Positions 1 through 10,639 are shown, numbered from the stretch's first letter. The stretch: DNA of 64,000 bases from Anadara kagoshimensis (GCA_021292105.1 CM037871.1:14952460-15016459), one strand, 5' to 3'. The notes: generated by a model from the sequence alone, not told the origin. Numbers and translations are program-made.

Positions 1-120
1 CAAGTAAATAAACGCAGGGTTCTTCCATTTGTAGAAACAAATTAAATGTTCCAAATTTTTCCAAAACAGATATACCGCGGTTATTTTGTTTTCAAAACAC
101 TTTTACAGTATTTTAAACCT
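1..120 (-). pseudogene. hAT-type transposase relic, downstream part
   Basis: Read on the minus strand, bases 1 to about 75 encode a peptide containing NLFLQMEEPCVYLL. This matches the conserved NLLLQREDPCIHLL-like segment of hAT-type (ZBED/DUF4371-like) transposase-derived proteins. It is the continuation of the fragment at 2287..2692, and the two are separated by an inserted element. The intervening reading frame has stops and a shift, so this is a dead copy. It runs off the window start. The family match is from memory of the motif, not from a search. Confidence 0.55.
110..120. repeat. Target-site duplication, left copy
   Basis: The 11 bases attttaaacct lie directly left of the long-arm element and recur exactly at 2287..2297. 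Removing the insert and one copy rejoins the hAT relic sequence. Confidence 0.7.
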
Positions 121-520
121 AGTCTGACTAATCACCCCACTAAACCCCCATTTTAATTTTTGACTTGTTGGAGGTTTGTGGTCTGACAGCTTCCATTATT
201 GAATTCTTGACATTTCTGGCGAAAACGGCAGAAACGAAAACACGCGTCGATAACTTCCAGTATTCCCTTTCCTGGCTCTTGCTGACAACATGGAACACTT
301 CCTAAAACATTATTCTACCGATCCATGCTGAACTTTTAATTAAAATCCACCGATATCGGGAAAAATATAAGGTTTTCTAATGTCTCTTCAGCTCTGTCAT
401 TTTCGCATCGTGAAGACATTACTAATTTGCATTGACCAATCAGATCGCGTGTTGCATTTGGATGGTGAAACTCGCAGTTCTATCTTTAGAAAGCATGTGG
501 CGATGTTTATTTACATTAAC
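121..520 (+). repeat. Left terminal inverted repeat of the long-arm element
   Basis: It pairs with 1902..2286 over about 380 bases with scattered mismatches. It contains a CCAAT motif (gaccaatcag, about 436..445), conserved in the other arm, that could act as a promoter element. Confidence 0.75.
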
Positions 521-689
521 AATTTATAACATATTATCTTAGTTATGTCATTAATTTATTTTTATTATTATCATGTAAAGACTTGTACTAAATGCAGTGA
601 TGATTTTCCATGATTTTTGTCGCTTATATCTAAACTTGATTTTTTTTCTCAAATTGGGCAATATACTAACATATCTGGGACTTGCGTGT

Positions 690-1466
690 CATAGGCGTAG
701 GATGGTTCTTAATATTGGGGGGGCCAAACCGAAGCTATGTCTTATGTCGTGCCGCAGGTACGACCTCGTGCCTACGAGGCGGAGAGAGTATGAGAGGGGT
801 GCTAAACCCCTCGCATAGGTGGGGGTCCGGGGGGCCTCCCCGGAAAATTTTCCAAACTAAGTCCTGTCTAGACGCATTTTCAATCTATTGTGCATCGTTT
901 TGATAGGTTCAAAATACTGTGATATCAAGGCAAGATTATATAAAATAACCGTATGACACAAGTTCCATAATCACCCTCTCATTGAAGACTGATATCAGAG
1001 GCTGATCCAGAATTTTAGAAAGGGGACGTATAATGTGAGATATGAAAGCTCGAACCTTCTAGGGGGGTTCGGGGGCATGCTCCCCCGGAAAATTTTGAAA
1101 AAGTGGCGCAAAAATCCTGCATTCTGGTGCAATCTGAGCTGAACAATATGTATTATTAGCGACATAAAGGGGGTGCGTATTCCCCCTACGCCCCCCGCTG
1201 AATCCGCTACTGGATATGGGGTACCTCGGAAAATTTTGACGGCCTTTTACAAGTATAATGATGAAATTGATAATCATAGTGATTGGTTACCAGATGGACA
1301 TTTCCTGTTAACGCTCTTGTTTTTTTTTTTTTTTTTTTTCTTTGTTTTTTTTTAGCATGATACAAAATTTCACACAATATATTGCGGGGGCCTGGCCCCC
1401 CCTTCTCTGACATTGGGGGGGGGGCCCGGCCCCCGCTGCCCCCCCCCCCCTGCTCCTACGCCTATG
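690..1466 (+). mobile_element. Element with CATAGGCGTAGG ends, copy 1
   Basis: It starts CATAGGCGTAGGA and ends with the inverse, TCCTACGCCTATG. It is flanked by the exact 5-base direct repeat cgtgt (685..689 and 1467..1471). Very G-rich and C-rich runs lie just inside both ends. A second copy with the same ends and internal sequence is at 9284..10344. It has no coding capacity I recognise, so it is probably non-autonomous. The superfamily is unknown. Confidence 0.75.
999..1213 (+). mobile_element. Small nested element with GGCGGATCCAG-type ends, copy 1
   Basis: It begins ggctgatccagaattttag and ends gctgaatccgctactgg, which are imperfect inverted ends. The same unit is present at 9693..9886. 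It lies inside the CATAGGCG element but at a different site from copy 2, so the two insertions look independent. Confidence 0.5.
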
Positions 1467-1901
1467 CGTGTTCTCTTGAAATGCTTTTAAGTTTTGTCCC
1501 ATGTTTTGTAGATTGTAGAATTAAAATTCTTTATCTAGTAATATATAAAGTTCAACACAAGAGTACTTGTCCGCAAGGCCATTAAAATTAATTTCGTCTT
1601 GTATTCATCCCGACCACACTGTAAATTTTGTCAAAGAGTTTACTTTTTTAACTGTATTTTGCATGAACTTACATATATACAGGGAGATGCTATTTTTCCC
1701 CCAAAATTACTGGAATAATATTTCCAGGATACTAGTTCAGAAAAAGATGAGAGGGATTAAGAATATAAAAATATACAGAGAAGATTGTAGCTACTCCATT
1801 TGGAAGTCTACATATAAATCTGACAATTATATCTCTAAATATTTTGAATACATACATCCTAATGTTATTTTTTTAAAACACCATGTAAAACAAATTTAAC
1901 C

Positions 1902-2286
1902 ATTGTAAATAAACATCGCCATGTGCTCTCTAAAGATAGAAGTGCGAGTTTCACCATCCAAATGCAACGCGCGATCTGATTGGTCAATGCAAATTAGTAA
2001 TGTCTTCACGATGCAAAAATGACAGAGAGCTGAAGAGAGATTAAAAACCATATATTTCTCCCGATATCGGTGGATTTTAATTAAAAGTTCAGCATGGATC
2101 GGTAGAATAATGTTTTAGGAAGTGTTCCATGTTGTCAGCAAGAGCCAGGTAAGGAAATACTGGAAGTTATCGACGCGTGTTTTCGTTTCTGCCGTTTTCG
2201 CCAGAAATTTCAAGAATTCAATTATGGAAGCTATCAGACCACAAACCTCCAACAAATCAAAAATTAAAATGGGGGTTTAGCGGACT
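1902..2286 (-). repeat. Right terminal inverted repeat of the long-arm element
   Basis: Inverse of 121..520. It ends gggggtttagcggact at base 2286 and is followed at once by the right 11-base target duplication. Confidence 0.75.
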
Positions 2287-2692
2287 ATTTTAAACCTTGC
2301 CTGTCCCTCACTTCCTGACAACTTTTTAACGGTTCATACATTTTTAGAACGCGTGTAACAGCAGATTCTAAGCTAAGCCACCTTGTCGACACATGTTTTA
2401 ACACTTGGCTATAAAGTTGATCGCAAAACACACAAAACTCGTTCAGTTCATTTTTGCGTTTTGTGCTCTTATCAAACCAGTAAAAAGTGTCAATGACTAA
2501 CTGTTCAACGTCAAACTTTGTCAACCCTGAAAAAGAACTACTGCGGCTGCCTTTGTGTGCAGCGTTGTGAGCCATGAGGCAAGGGCACCCCAAGACATAT
2601 ACGTTCTCATTCTTTTCAAGTACTTTGGTTTCAATGGAATGTCTCTTACCCAAGTTTACCGACGCGTTATCAACGGAAAATGCAACGCGTAC
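2287..2692 (-). pseudogene. hAT-type transposase relic, upstream part
   Basis: The minus-strand translation shows the conserved hAT-like core in order: SVDNASVNLGKRHSIETK, then VLGCPCLMAHNAAHKG, DTFYWFDKSTKRKNELNEF and KHVSTRWLSLESAVTRVLK, then MYEPLK. These match the RNase-H-like transposase domain of the ZBED/DUF4371-type hAT family. The reading frame is open to base 2285 but diverges after YEPLKS, where a longer conserved segment would be expected. It then meets the inserted element. The N-terminal zinc finger and the C-terminal dimerisation region are absent. I take this as a broken, non-functional copy; a domesticated gene is unlikely because it is interrupted. Confidence 0.7.
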
Positions 2693-2744
2693 ATACAGAA
2701 ATAGGTTGTTATATTAACATGTATGACGGTCACATCAGTCAATA

Positions 2745-2747
<3 letters not shown>

Positions 2748-2782
<35 letters not shown>
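2748..2782. repeat. (CT)n microsatellite
   Basis: About 17 uninterrupted CT units. Confidence 0.95.
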
Positions 2783-2787
<5 letters not shown>

Positions 2788-2845
2788 TTTCAAAAGGGGG
2801 GGGGGGGTTGCAACTCCCCCCCCTTAAATCCGCCTGTGTATACCA
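2788..2845. repeat. Fragment of G-rich nested element
   Basis: A G run and a C run are followed by ttaaatccgcctgtg, resembling the ends of the GGCGGATCC-type element. A related fragment is at 4297..4360. Confidence 0.35.
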
Positions 2846-2942
2846 AATTACATGTAGTTGTGTTGATGAATGGCCCTTGTGCAAGATAACACCGGCGAAA
2901 GATAATCACCTAGGAAATGTTCGAAAATTTGATCTTAACTAT

Positions 2943-3085
2943 ACAGTTCAACAGCTCGGTTGGTAAAGTTGAGAGAGGTCGGGACTCGGACGGTTTAAAC
3001 CGTTAAGCTTGCAATGCAGTTAATATTCTTTCCCCAAACACTCGGTATTTAGGAATGGAAGTCATGGGGTTTTTCGGAAGAGTTT
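2943..3085 (+). repeat. tRNA-derived SINE, degraded
   Basis: It starts with cagctcggttggtaaag (A-box-like). About 80 bases on it has cactcggtatttaggaatg, the shared SINE body. The B box is worn. Confidence 0.5.
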
Positions 3086-3651
3086 GCATTTCACGGTAGG
3101 GGTGACACACTATAAACAGATTAAAAGGTGGTATAGATGTTAAGGCTTTAAATTTACAAAATGGCTGTCATTGCCATGGGGAGAGGTAAAAGTATATAAA
3201 AAAACCACGAAACCCATTTTTTCTCGATAACCATTCGTCTCATACGCAGAAATCGAGGCCCGATCTGAAGGGTTATCTGCCCCTACATTAGAAGTCGACC
3301 ATCTCAGGTGTGATATACTTTACAGTTATAAAGGTAGTTCAGTCGAGCGTGACCTGTTAGATAATTCCAATTTGGGAGAGCAATAATCTAATCGGGGTTT
3401 TATATGTCTCTGGCTAAACTTCAGTATTTAGACACTAATGACCTGAATGCATCTCGTAATGAAATGAGGAAAAAAATTAACATGCATAAGTACTAGCTTA
3501 TTGAAAATTTGCACGAAATCATAATTTTATAAATGTTTCAAGTATTTGTTTTAAATAGGTTTGTCGGGTTCTTATATGCTTACTCCAAGTTTAAATAAAA
3601 ATTAAATCAGCGTTTTTAAATATTCTATTCTAGCTATATTGATGTTTTACA
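3086..3651. other. Unassigned AT-rich DNA
   Basis: I see no gene, repeat family or regulatory site here. Confidence 0.5.
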
Positions 3652-3811
3652 TAAATAATAAATAAATAAATAAATAAATAAATAAAAACTGATAAGATAT
3701 TTTCTCAGCATCAACAATGCAATCTAGCAGAGATTTAAATAATAAATCTTCGTTTTTTTAAACATTTCATTTTAGCTTGATTATAAATAAATAAATAACT
3801 AAATAACTACA

Positions 3812-3858
<47 letters not shown>

Positions 3859-3860
3859 AA
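3652..3860. repeat. (AAAT)n microsatellite tracts
   Basis: Two blocks of aaat repeats, 3652..3686 and 3784..3860, are separated by about 100 bases. Confidence 0.9.
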
Positions 3861-3975
3861 TTTATTTAATAAAAATATAAATACTATGATTTTTCTTATG
3901 TTTATTTTTTATAACTAGATGATTTGATATTCATCTAATTGAACCGACAAATCCAATGCTGAATAGTTAACTGCA

Positions 3976-4059
3976 ATATTTTATTTTATTTTATTTTATT
4001 TATTTTATTTTATTTTATTTTATTTTATTTTATTTTATTTTATTTTATTTTATTTTATT
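3976..4059. repeat. (ATTTT)n pentanucleotide tract
   Basis: About 16 near-perfect ttatt units. Confidence 0.95.
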
Positions 4060-4131
4060 CATCGACCTGAACTGTGAAAAGAATGCAACATAAACCTGGC
4101 ACTGGTAAGGACAAAGCCATGTGTAACGTTT

Positions 4132-4132
<1 letters not shown>

Positions 4133-4164
<32 letters not shown>
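4133..4164. repeat. (GA)n microsatellite
   Basis: Uninterrupted GA run. Confidence 0.95.
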
Positions 4165-4166
<2 letters not shown>

Positions 4167-4296
4167 ATCACTCTCAAGTCACAAATATGATCAATATACA
4201 ATAATACTATTTTTTATTTTAACAATCAGGACATGATCGGGACATGGTCAAAATGCGATATAATAATCTAAAAGTTCATGAGAACTTAAACAAATC

Positions 4297-4384
4297 CAGT
4301 GGCGGATCCAGCGGGGGCCACACAGGGGTCCTAACCCCCCCCCCCCCCCAGTTGCCCCGACTTTTCCCCCTCTCTCTCTCTCTC
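4297..4384 (+). repeat. Fragment of GGCGGATCCAG-type element
   Basis: It contains ccagtggcggatccagcg followed by a long C run and a short CT tract. It matches the outer end of the elements at 999 and 9693. Confidence 0.4.
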
Positions 4385-4635
4385 ACAGCTAATTGTCAAT
4401 AAACTACCGCAATGACCAGTTAATTAGTGGTACTGATTACTTAATCCCTGTACATAGGTAGGAAATTGCAATCAGGTGATGATGTAATTTACCAGTTCGT
4501 TGAAGCATGAAAGAATCCAGGTAGTACTGACCAGTCTTAGGTGATAATGTTATTTACCTGATCGCTGAGGCGTGAAAGAAGTAGATAACGTTAATTAGTA
4601 ATACTAATTTACCTTTTTTAACCAAGGGACATGAC

Positions 4636-4638
<3 letters not shown>

Positions 4639-4679
<41 letters not shown>

Positions 4680-4688
4680 AGAGAGAGA
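4639..4688. repeat. (AG)n microsatellite
   Basis: Near-uninterrupted AG run. Confidence 0.95.
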
Positions 4689-5064
4689 ACTTATTTTTGA
4701 CACACAAGATTATCTTTTTTGTATATTTTTGCACGATGTTCAGTCCAATTTTTTAATTGGTTTTGATGGGAAAAAATCTGTCTCATTTGACTTTTTATTC
4801 TATTCGTCCTTTTATCGGCTTTACGGAACAAATCCGTCTAAAATAATCAGTGGTTGTTGGTTTTTTTCCTAGTGACAAGATTCTTGTGTTCGGTTGCACC
4901 TTTAATGCGCATTATACAATGATGAAACTGACTACTAGTCATTTTAAAACTAATAATATATTAAAATTAACTTGAAAGTTCAGATGGATGTCATACAGTT
5001 CATTTAAAACAAGTGTCGAAAAGGGGTGGGTGTAGTGGGAGACCTACCCCTTCGGTATATGGGT

Positions 5065-5170
5065 ATATGTAGCAGGCAGGTCAGTTGGTAGCGGTTGGTC
5101 CGTAAGTCAAGGAGGTCGAGGGTTTCGTCTCTGGTCAGGTCTGACCCAAGAATTGAAAAGTGCAATGACT
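5065..5170 (+). repeat. tRNA-derived SINE, 5' fragment
   Basis: It has the A-box-like ggtcagttggtagcgg, then ggtcgagggtttcgtct (B-box region), then gtctgacccaagaattgaaa, which is shared with the other SINE copies. It stops early. Confidence 0.55.
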
Positions 5171-5440
5171 GTAATTTTATCACGAACCGTTTGAAAATCT
5201 AATAAATTTAATACATAAATAAAAATTTATTTTTCGTCACTCTGTTTTGTTTATTTGAGTATAATTAAACAATTTTAAATCCGTTCAATAGACAAGTATT
5301 TAATAGTAAATGTTAATTTTAATTAAGTCATCTTCAGTGGTTTCCTAAGAATAATAACATGGCTGGGAATAATCATGTTGTATTTCATTTAGGGTTAAAT
5401 GTTTATGGCATTAATTACTTTTGAAACTTGAATAAAATAG

Positions 5441-5464
5441 ATATTATTATTATTATTATTATTA
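5441..5464. repeat. (ATT)n microsatellite
   Basis: Eight ATT units. Confidence 0.9.
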
Positions 5465-5789
5465 GTTAAATGAAATATAATAAATAAAAATGTGCATATT
5501 TTTTCTGAACTTTTGTTATTTTAACGTCTCATACTCTATTAGTTAAATAAATAAGAATTACAATAAAATGGAAAAAAAATGTGCACGTTTCATTACTTCC
5601 TATTTTTTCTTACTTGATTTAATTCTTTAATAATATTTTCAATAGAAAAGGGCACAATGTTGTATTAGATCCAGTAGGCTAGTATTTGACCACATATCCA
5701 TAGTATACATACCGGTAGTCTATCATATTGGCCTTTATCCACTGACTGAAATACTGATACAAATATTGTACCACCTAAATTTCAAATTA

Positions 5790-6100
5790 AAAGTGGAATG
5801 GATTTTTTTAAAGGTACCACAAAGATTTTTATAACTGAATTTTCATCACGATGTGAACTCTATCATGAAAACCAGACATTTTCACTTTTCTATGTCTTTA
5901 ATAAGAAAAAAGCTGTTTATAAAAACAGTGCTGTGCACTTTCTAATGAGTTTTATAGGGAAATTAAGTAAAATGTCACCATATTTTAAATCAAAAAGTGG
6001 AATGGATTTTTTTCAAGATATTTTAATCATTTTTATATTTGAATATTCGTGACAATATGTACTTTTCACTGAAAACTAGACATTTTCAGAAAATAAAATT
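5790..6100 (+). repeat. Two-copy tandem repeat, ~203 base period
   Basis: The segment aaaagtggaatggattttt recurs at about 5790 and 5993, followed in both by a degraded copy ending near aaaactagacattttcag. The open frame across it is a by-product. Confidence 0.6.
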
Positions 6101-6928
6101 GTTATTGGTGAAATTTAAATTTGAAAATCGGGTATATCTAGTTCCCATTGTAACTTAACGGGCTGGCGATCGCACAGGTGACTTAATACAGGTGATGAGA
6201 CCACCGTCTTAAACGCATCAATGGTTTACGGTCGGACCTCGATTTCTGTACATGTGATTTTCATGAAATTTTGTAGGATTATTCCAAGCGTCAACAGTAA
6301 TGGTTCCAATTAAAAAATAATATCGGCAAAATCCAATATGGCCCTGAGTTTGAGTCGCGCTTAGACTACATGTGGAAAAGTGAATTTTCCTTGCTGTTGG
6401 CATTTACTGGTTCACCCAGTGTCAGTATAATGTGACAGGGGGAGTACTAGTGGTACGCTCGTCTGCTAGGTACTGACTCTTTGAGCTAGCACCTTAAAGT
6501 CTCCCTGAGTGCGCGTTGGTATAAGTCAGATCATAAAACACACTAGCAATTATAATGCATACATAAACATGTTAATAATTTAATTTATAGAGATTAATAA
6601 AGTAGTTATCGTCGCGAATAGCTGAAAACATTGCTGATGCGACGTTAAGCAACATTCAACAAACATGACCGTTGTTGCCATAGAAATGTAAAAAAGTTAG
6701 TTTTTAATCGAAAGTGACTGAAACTTTATAAGATTGTGGTTCACCTTCAGTAGATTATCACGTGGAATTTCAAAGTTTTTAAAATGCTTTTTTTTTGTCA
6801 TTGAAACAGACGTTTTAACAAACCTTGTATATATGTAATAGCTTTTCCAAAACCTTGCACATAAATGACTCTCGTAATTTTTTTCCACTTCCAACAAAAA
6901 TGTGGAGTTATAAGTTACGAGTTATTAT

Positions 6929-6930
<2 letters not shown>

Positions 6931-6968
<38 letters not shown>
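6931..6968. repeat. (ATT)n microsatellite
   Basis: About 13 ATT units. Confidence 0.95.
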
Positions 6969-6969
<1 letters not shown>

Positions 6970-6984
6970 CTTCCCGAAAACTAG

Positions 6985-7375
6985 ATTGAAGGTTGGTATG
7001 TCTGTCTGTCTGTGTCCGCCCGTCCGACCGTCTGTCTGTCTTTCCGTCCTTGTAAAACCGTGTCCAGGCCAAATTTCACAGCTGCTTTGAACGATTGTTA
7101 TTAAAACTTCAATTGATTAATCTTTATGGGCCAAAGATGTCATGACCTTAAAACGAAGGTCATATCGGAAAGGTCAAGGTCGCAGGAAAAGTATGCAAAA
7201 AAATTGTTTCCTGGCCTTATCCCATAACTGCTTTGTACGACTGTCATAAAACTTCACATGAATAAATTTCATGGTTCAAAGTTGTGTCATGACCTTGGAC
7301 CAAGGTCATATCGGAAAGGTCAAGGTTGCGGGAAAACATTAAACCCTTGAAGATGTTGGGGGGTGGGGGGTATTT
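6985..7375 (+). repeat. Interspersed repeat with two ~180 base subunits
   Basis: A tctg/ccgtc-rich start (7000..7050) is followed by two similar subunits. Each ends with aaggtcatatcggaaaggtc (around 7155 and 7303). It resembles a dispersed invertebrate repeat; the class is not known to me. Confidence 0.55.
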
Positions 7376-7824
7376 GGCTCTCAAGAGAATTTATTATTAT
7401 TATTATTATTAAATATTATATTTTACCATTAACGTTTCTCATTTCTTAATAATCTAGAGAAAAATATAAGTATAAAATTAATAGAATATGCTATATGTTA
7501 TATTAAAAATAATCAGTAATGTCACAGTCATGTTTTTCTTTACTCAATGTAACTTTTTCCCAAGCTAACCTCTTTAATAATTTTGCACCAATAATTCCTA
7601 CTTAAGCTTTTAACGTTATTTTGATACTTTCTGATTATCAGTCAATCATTCCAACTTAATTTTTTAATGCTATCTTGATATATACTTTAAGATGATAAAC
7701 CAGTCATCAAAACTGAACTTTTGTTATGTTGCTATTTCAAGTCAGCCATTCCAATTTAAGTTTTGCAATATTATCTAAACACTATGCAATTTTCAGTTCA
7801 ATTACACATACTTTGAAGCACAAT

Positions 7825-8010
7825 TCATATTGAATGTAACCGTCTGATCAAAAGAATACGCGAGCCTATCACTGTATCAGCCATGTCACGTGTGACAATC
7901 ACGCAAAGTTGATAAAGGCATTCTGAATATTGTTCTTCAAGGGTCACCCCCGTATCCATTGTTTTATTTTCAATCGACGTAAAAATACTTTCCTCTGAAC
8001 ACATTTTCAA
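7825..8010 (-). pseudogene. Exon-like open frame shared by both duplication copies (A)
   Basis: The 61-residue frame starts MKMCSEESIFTSIE and contains YSECLYQLCVIVTRDMAD. The homologous frame in copy B (16648..16836) has MCSEKCISTST and YSEYLYQLCMIVTRDMAG. Within the shared core, three third-position changes are silent and two codons change the residue, so weak past constraint is possible. After DMA an insertion or deletion throws the frames apart. I do not recognise the protein. It may be a first exon of an ancestral gene or simply conserved noncoding DNA. Confidence 0.3.
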
Positions 8011-8034
8011 ATCAATGCTGCATATTAATGTTTT

Positions 8035-8440
8035 GAAGTTTTATATCTTGTATAATTGGCTTTCAATCTTAAACTTGTACAATTTTCTTTCAATCTTAAA
8101 CTTGTACAATTTGCTTTCAATGGAATTTGTTATGAAATTGATTTTAACTATCCTGGTAATGACATTTGTGTATCCATCAATGAAAATAACAAAAATTTTT
8201 AATTGAATTTAACTATCCTGGCAATTGCATTTTTGTAATAAAACAATCTTTAAATTGAATTTAACTATCCTGGTAATGACATTTGTGTATCCATCAATTA
8301 AAAAAAACCAAAATCTTTAAATTGGATTCAACTATTCAATTGCATTTTTGTAATAAAACAATCTTTAAATTGAATTTAACTATCCTGGCATTTGCATTTG
8401 TGTATCCATCAATTAAAAATTAACACAATCTTGAGTATCA
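8035..8440. repeat. Minisatellite block
   Basis: First come about three ~30-base units around ttcaatcttaaacttgtac. Then come about five ~60-base units built on gaatttaactatcctgg and tttgtgtatccatcaatt. Units are imperfect. Confidence 0.75.
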
Positions 8441-8728
8441 TTTAAGGTTTGCATCAAATAAGTGTGTCGTGAATCACGGTTTTCTTCTTCTCTTATATGC
8501 GAATGTTTCTTGAATTTAAATTAAAAATAGCAAATTTTTAGGAGGTATCATATAAGTGTTTTGTGTATCACGGGTTTTTTCTTCTCTTATATGCGAATGT
8601 TTCTAGGATAAGTATGAATGGACGCCATATAAGTAAAATAAAAATTTTCAACAATTCAACTAAAATGTCGAATACGGGCTTCAATGGGTGCATTCTGTTT
8701 ATGTCTTCTTGATCTACAATACATTAAA

Positions 8729-8748
8729 AGAGAGAGAGAGAGAGAGAG
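8729..8748. repeat. (GA)n microsatellite
   Basis: Ten GA units. Confidence 0.9.
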
Positions 8749-9692
8749 TTTTAGAGAATCTAACTTTAAACACTTGGTATACCGCGATACAACATGCCTG
8801 TTTAAAACGTGTACAGTAAACTTGTGTATAAATACAATATCCGAGGCGGGGACTGAACATCTGACGGAATTAAATTGTATAATAATAATAATAATAAGAG
8901 ATATCGGTAATGACCAGGACTTTGTTCTCGAGGCTGGGTCAAACACAAACCATTAATACATGTAGCTAATGCAGTTAATGACAGCTAATTATACGTGGCA
9001 TCATTTGAGTTTGTGTGTATGTGGGCTTTTGATTTTTATAAATACTTCCCTATATCCGAATATGTTTGATGTCGTCTAGCCAAACCATCTTCTTTATATA
9101 CAAGTAGATATTTAACAATTACATCATGTAAAAGATAAAGTGACACATAGCTCATATTTTAATTTATCAGTGTTTATAATGATACAATGATACAGTTATA
9201 AAATGTTGTTTATCTTATCTTGTCATAGGGTACATGTAGTTATTGCCCTACAAATATACGGGACAACGACTTCTGTCATACTACATAGGCGTAGGAGGGT
9301 TTTTAATATTGGAGGGGGGGGGCAAACCGAAGCTATGTCTATGTCGTGCCGCAGATACGACCTCGTGCCTCAGGCGGGGAGAGTATGAGAGGGATGCTAA
9401 ACCCCTCGCATAGGTGGGGGTCCGGGAAAATTTTCAAAAACTAAGTCCTGTCTAGACGCATTTTCAATGTATTTTGCAGCGTATTGATAGGTTAAAATAC
9501 TGTGATGTCAAGGCAAGATTATATAAAATAACCGTATGACACAAGTTCCATAATCAACCCTCTCATTGGAGATGGATATGGGGTACCCCGGAAATTTTTG
9601 CAGCGTTTTGAGTGAGAGACTGAAAAGCAGTGAAATATTAAGACAAATTTGTACTGCATGACGTAATTAAGTCCAATGAAAAAAAAGACAGA

Positions 9693-9886
9693 GTCGGATC
9701 CAGAATTTTAGGAATGGGGGCGTACAATGTGAGAGCCAAAGGCTCGAACCTTCTAGGGGGTCCGGGGGCATGCTTCCCCTTGAAAATTTTGAAAATATGG
9801 CGCAAAAATCCTGCATTCTGGTGCAATATTAGCGACATAAAGGGGGGGGGCGTACGCACCCTACGCCTCCCGCTGAATCCGCCACT
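9693..9886 (+). mobile_element. Small nested element with GGCGGATCCAG-type ends, copy 2
   Basis: It begins gtcggatccagaattttagg and ends cgctgaatccgccactg, and it is highly similar to 999..1213. Its position within the host element differs from copy 1. Confidence 0.55.
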
Positions 9887-9890
9887 GAGA

Positions 9891-9933
<43 letters not shown>
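9886..9933. repeat. (GA)n microsatellite
   Basis: Long GA run abutting the nested element's end. Confidence 0.95.
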
Positions 9934-9935
<2 letters not shown>

Positions 9936-10083
9936 GTTGACTGATATGCCCATATGGTAATATAACAATCTATTTCTGTATTTCTGAACCCTCGTCTCTG
10001 GAAGCTCGCGCCTTCGGCGCTCGCTCCTAGCATTGATATAATTCTCAACCCCCCTTTTAAAAAATCCTGGATCCGCCCCTGCC
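9934..10083 (-). repeat. Repeat fragment ending in GGATCCGCCCCTG
   Basis: It contains the palindrome gcgccttcggcgc (about 10008..10020) and ends cctggatccgcccctgcc, the same type of end as the neighbouring nested element. Confidence 0.4.
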
Positions 10084-10359
10084 ATTGGAGATGCTGTGAG
10101 CCGTTTCTAAGGGTGAATTTCAAGACGCCCTTTTACAAGTAGAATGATGAAATTGATTGGTTACCAGATGGACATTTCCTGTTAAAGCTCTTGGTTTTTT
10201 TCTTTTTCTTTTTTTTTTTAGCACTTAAACTATAAACATAAACTATGATACAAAATTTCACAAAAAATATTGCGAGGGCCTGCCCCCCCCCTTCTCTGAC
10301 ATGGGGGGGGGCGGCCCCCCTGGCCCCCTGCTCCTACGCCTATGTACTAATGGAGTTAC

Positions 10360-10590
10360 AGCTCAGAAAGTTCAACAATACGCTAACGAATTGATGGAAC
10401 TCGTCTCGGCTCCTTGCAATTTGTTAGCTATATCTTGGCAGGTTTTTGTCAGCTGAAATATAATCTCGGAAGGTTTTGGTCACTAACTATCCATAATTAA
10501 GCCATTCGGTGTCCGAGACACGATTCCTTTGTAAGCTCATTGTTACACTTTCGACAGGCCTGTGCTATGATGTATGTTCATAGCCAGTGA
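10360..10590 (+). mobile_element. MITE family 'ACAGACCTGTCGAAAG', copy
   Basis: The left half has agaaagttcaacaatacgctaacg. The right half has ctcattgttacactttcgac followed by aggcctgtgct. The halves are inverse to each other. Around ten further copies occur in the window. Confidence 0.55.
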
Positions 10591-10639
10591 TTTACGCCAT
10601 CGTGTATCTATCTACAGTTCGAGTTTGACACCGAGTTAA

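Larger units (their letters stand above)
121..2286. mobile_element. Non-autonomous DNA transposon with ~0.4 kb inverted arms (MULE-like)
   Basis: Bases 121..520 and 1902..2286 are near-identical in opposite orientation, and both outer ends begin AGTC, followed by TAAACCCCCATTTT. An exact 11-base direct repeat flanks the whole unit. Long terminal inverted repeats with 9-11 base duplications are typical of Mutator-like elements, so that class is inferred. No transposase is visible inside. The interior carries another element (690..1466) plus AT-rich filler. The unit sits inside a hAT transposase relic. The outermost bases differ: about 20 bases precede TAAACCCCC on the left and only about 7 on the right. 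Confidence 0.7.
7620..9283. repeat. Segmental duplication, copy A
   Basis: It shares ordered blocks with 16340..19498: gtcaatcattccaactta, the cagccatgtcac block, tctgaacacatt, caattcaactaaaatgt, gatgtcgtctagccaaacc, and the ccctacaaat block. Different insertions have since entered each copy. The CATAGGCG element interrupts this copy at its right end. Confidence 0.65.
9284..10344 (+). mobile_element. Element with CATAGGCGTAGG ends, copy 2
   Basis: It starts CATAGGCGTAGGAGG and ends CTCCTACGCCTATG, flanked by the exact 5-base repeat tacta (9279..9283 and 10345..10349). It shares its outer ~250 bases on the left and ~200 on the right with copy 1 (690..1466). Inside it carries a nested small element, a GA tract and a third repeat piece. 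It has no transposase. Confidence 0.8.

Noticed and set aside
1567-1899. 110-residue open frame inside the long-arm element
   Set aside because: AT-rich composition, no motif, and no similar frame elsewhere in the window. Chance is the simpler explanation.
9638-10123. 161-residue minus-strand open frame
   Set aside because: It runs through a GA microsatellite and G-rich repeat pieces; the Ser-Leu repeats are translated simple sequence.
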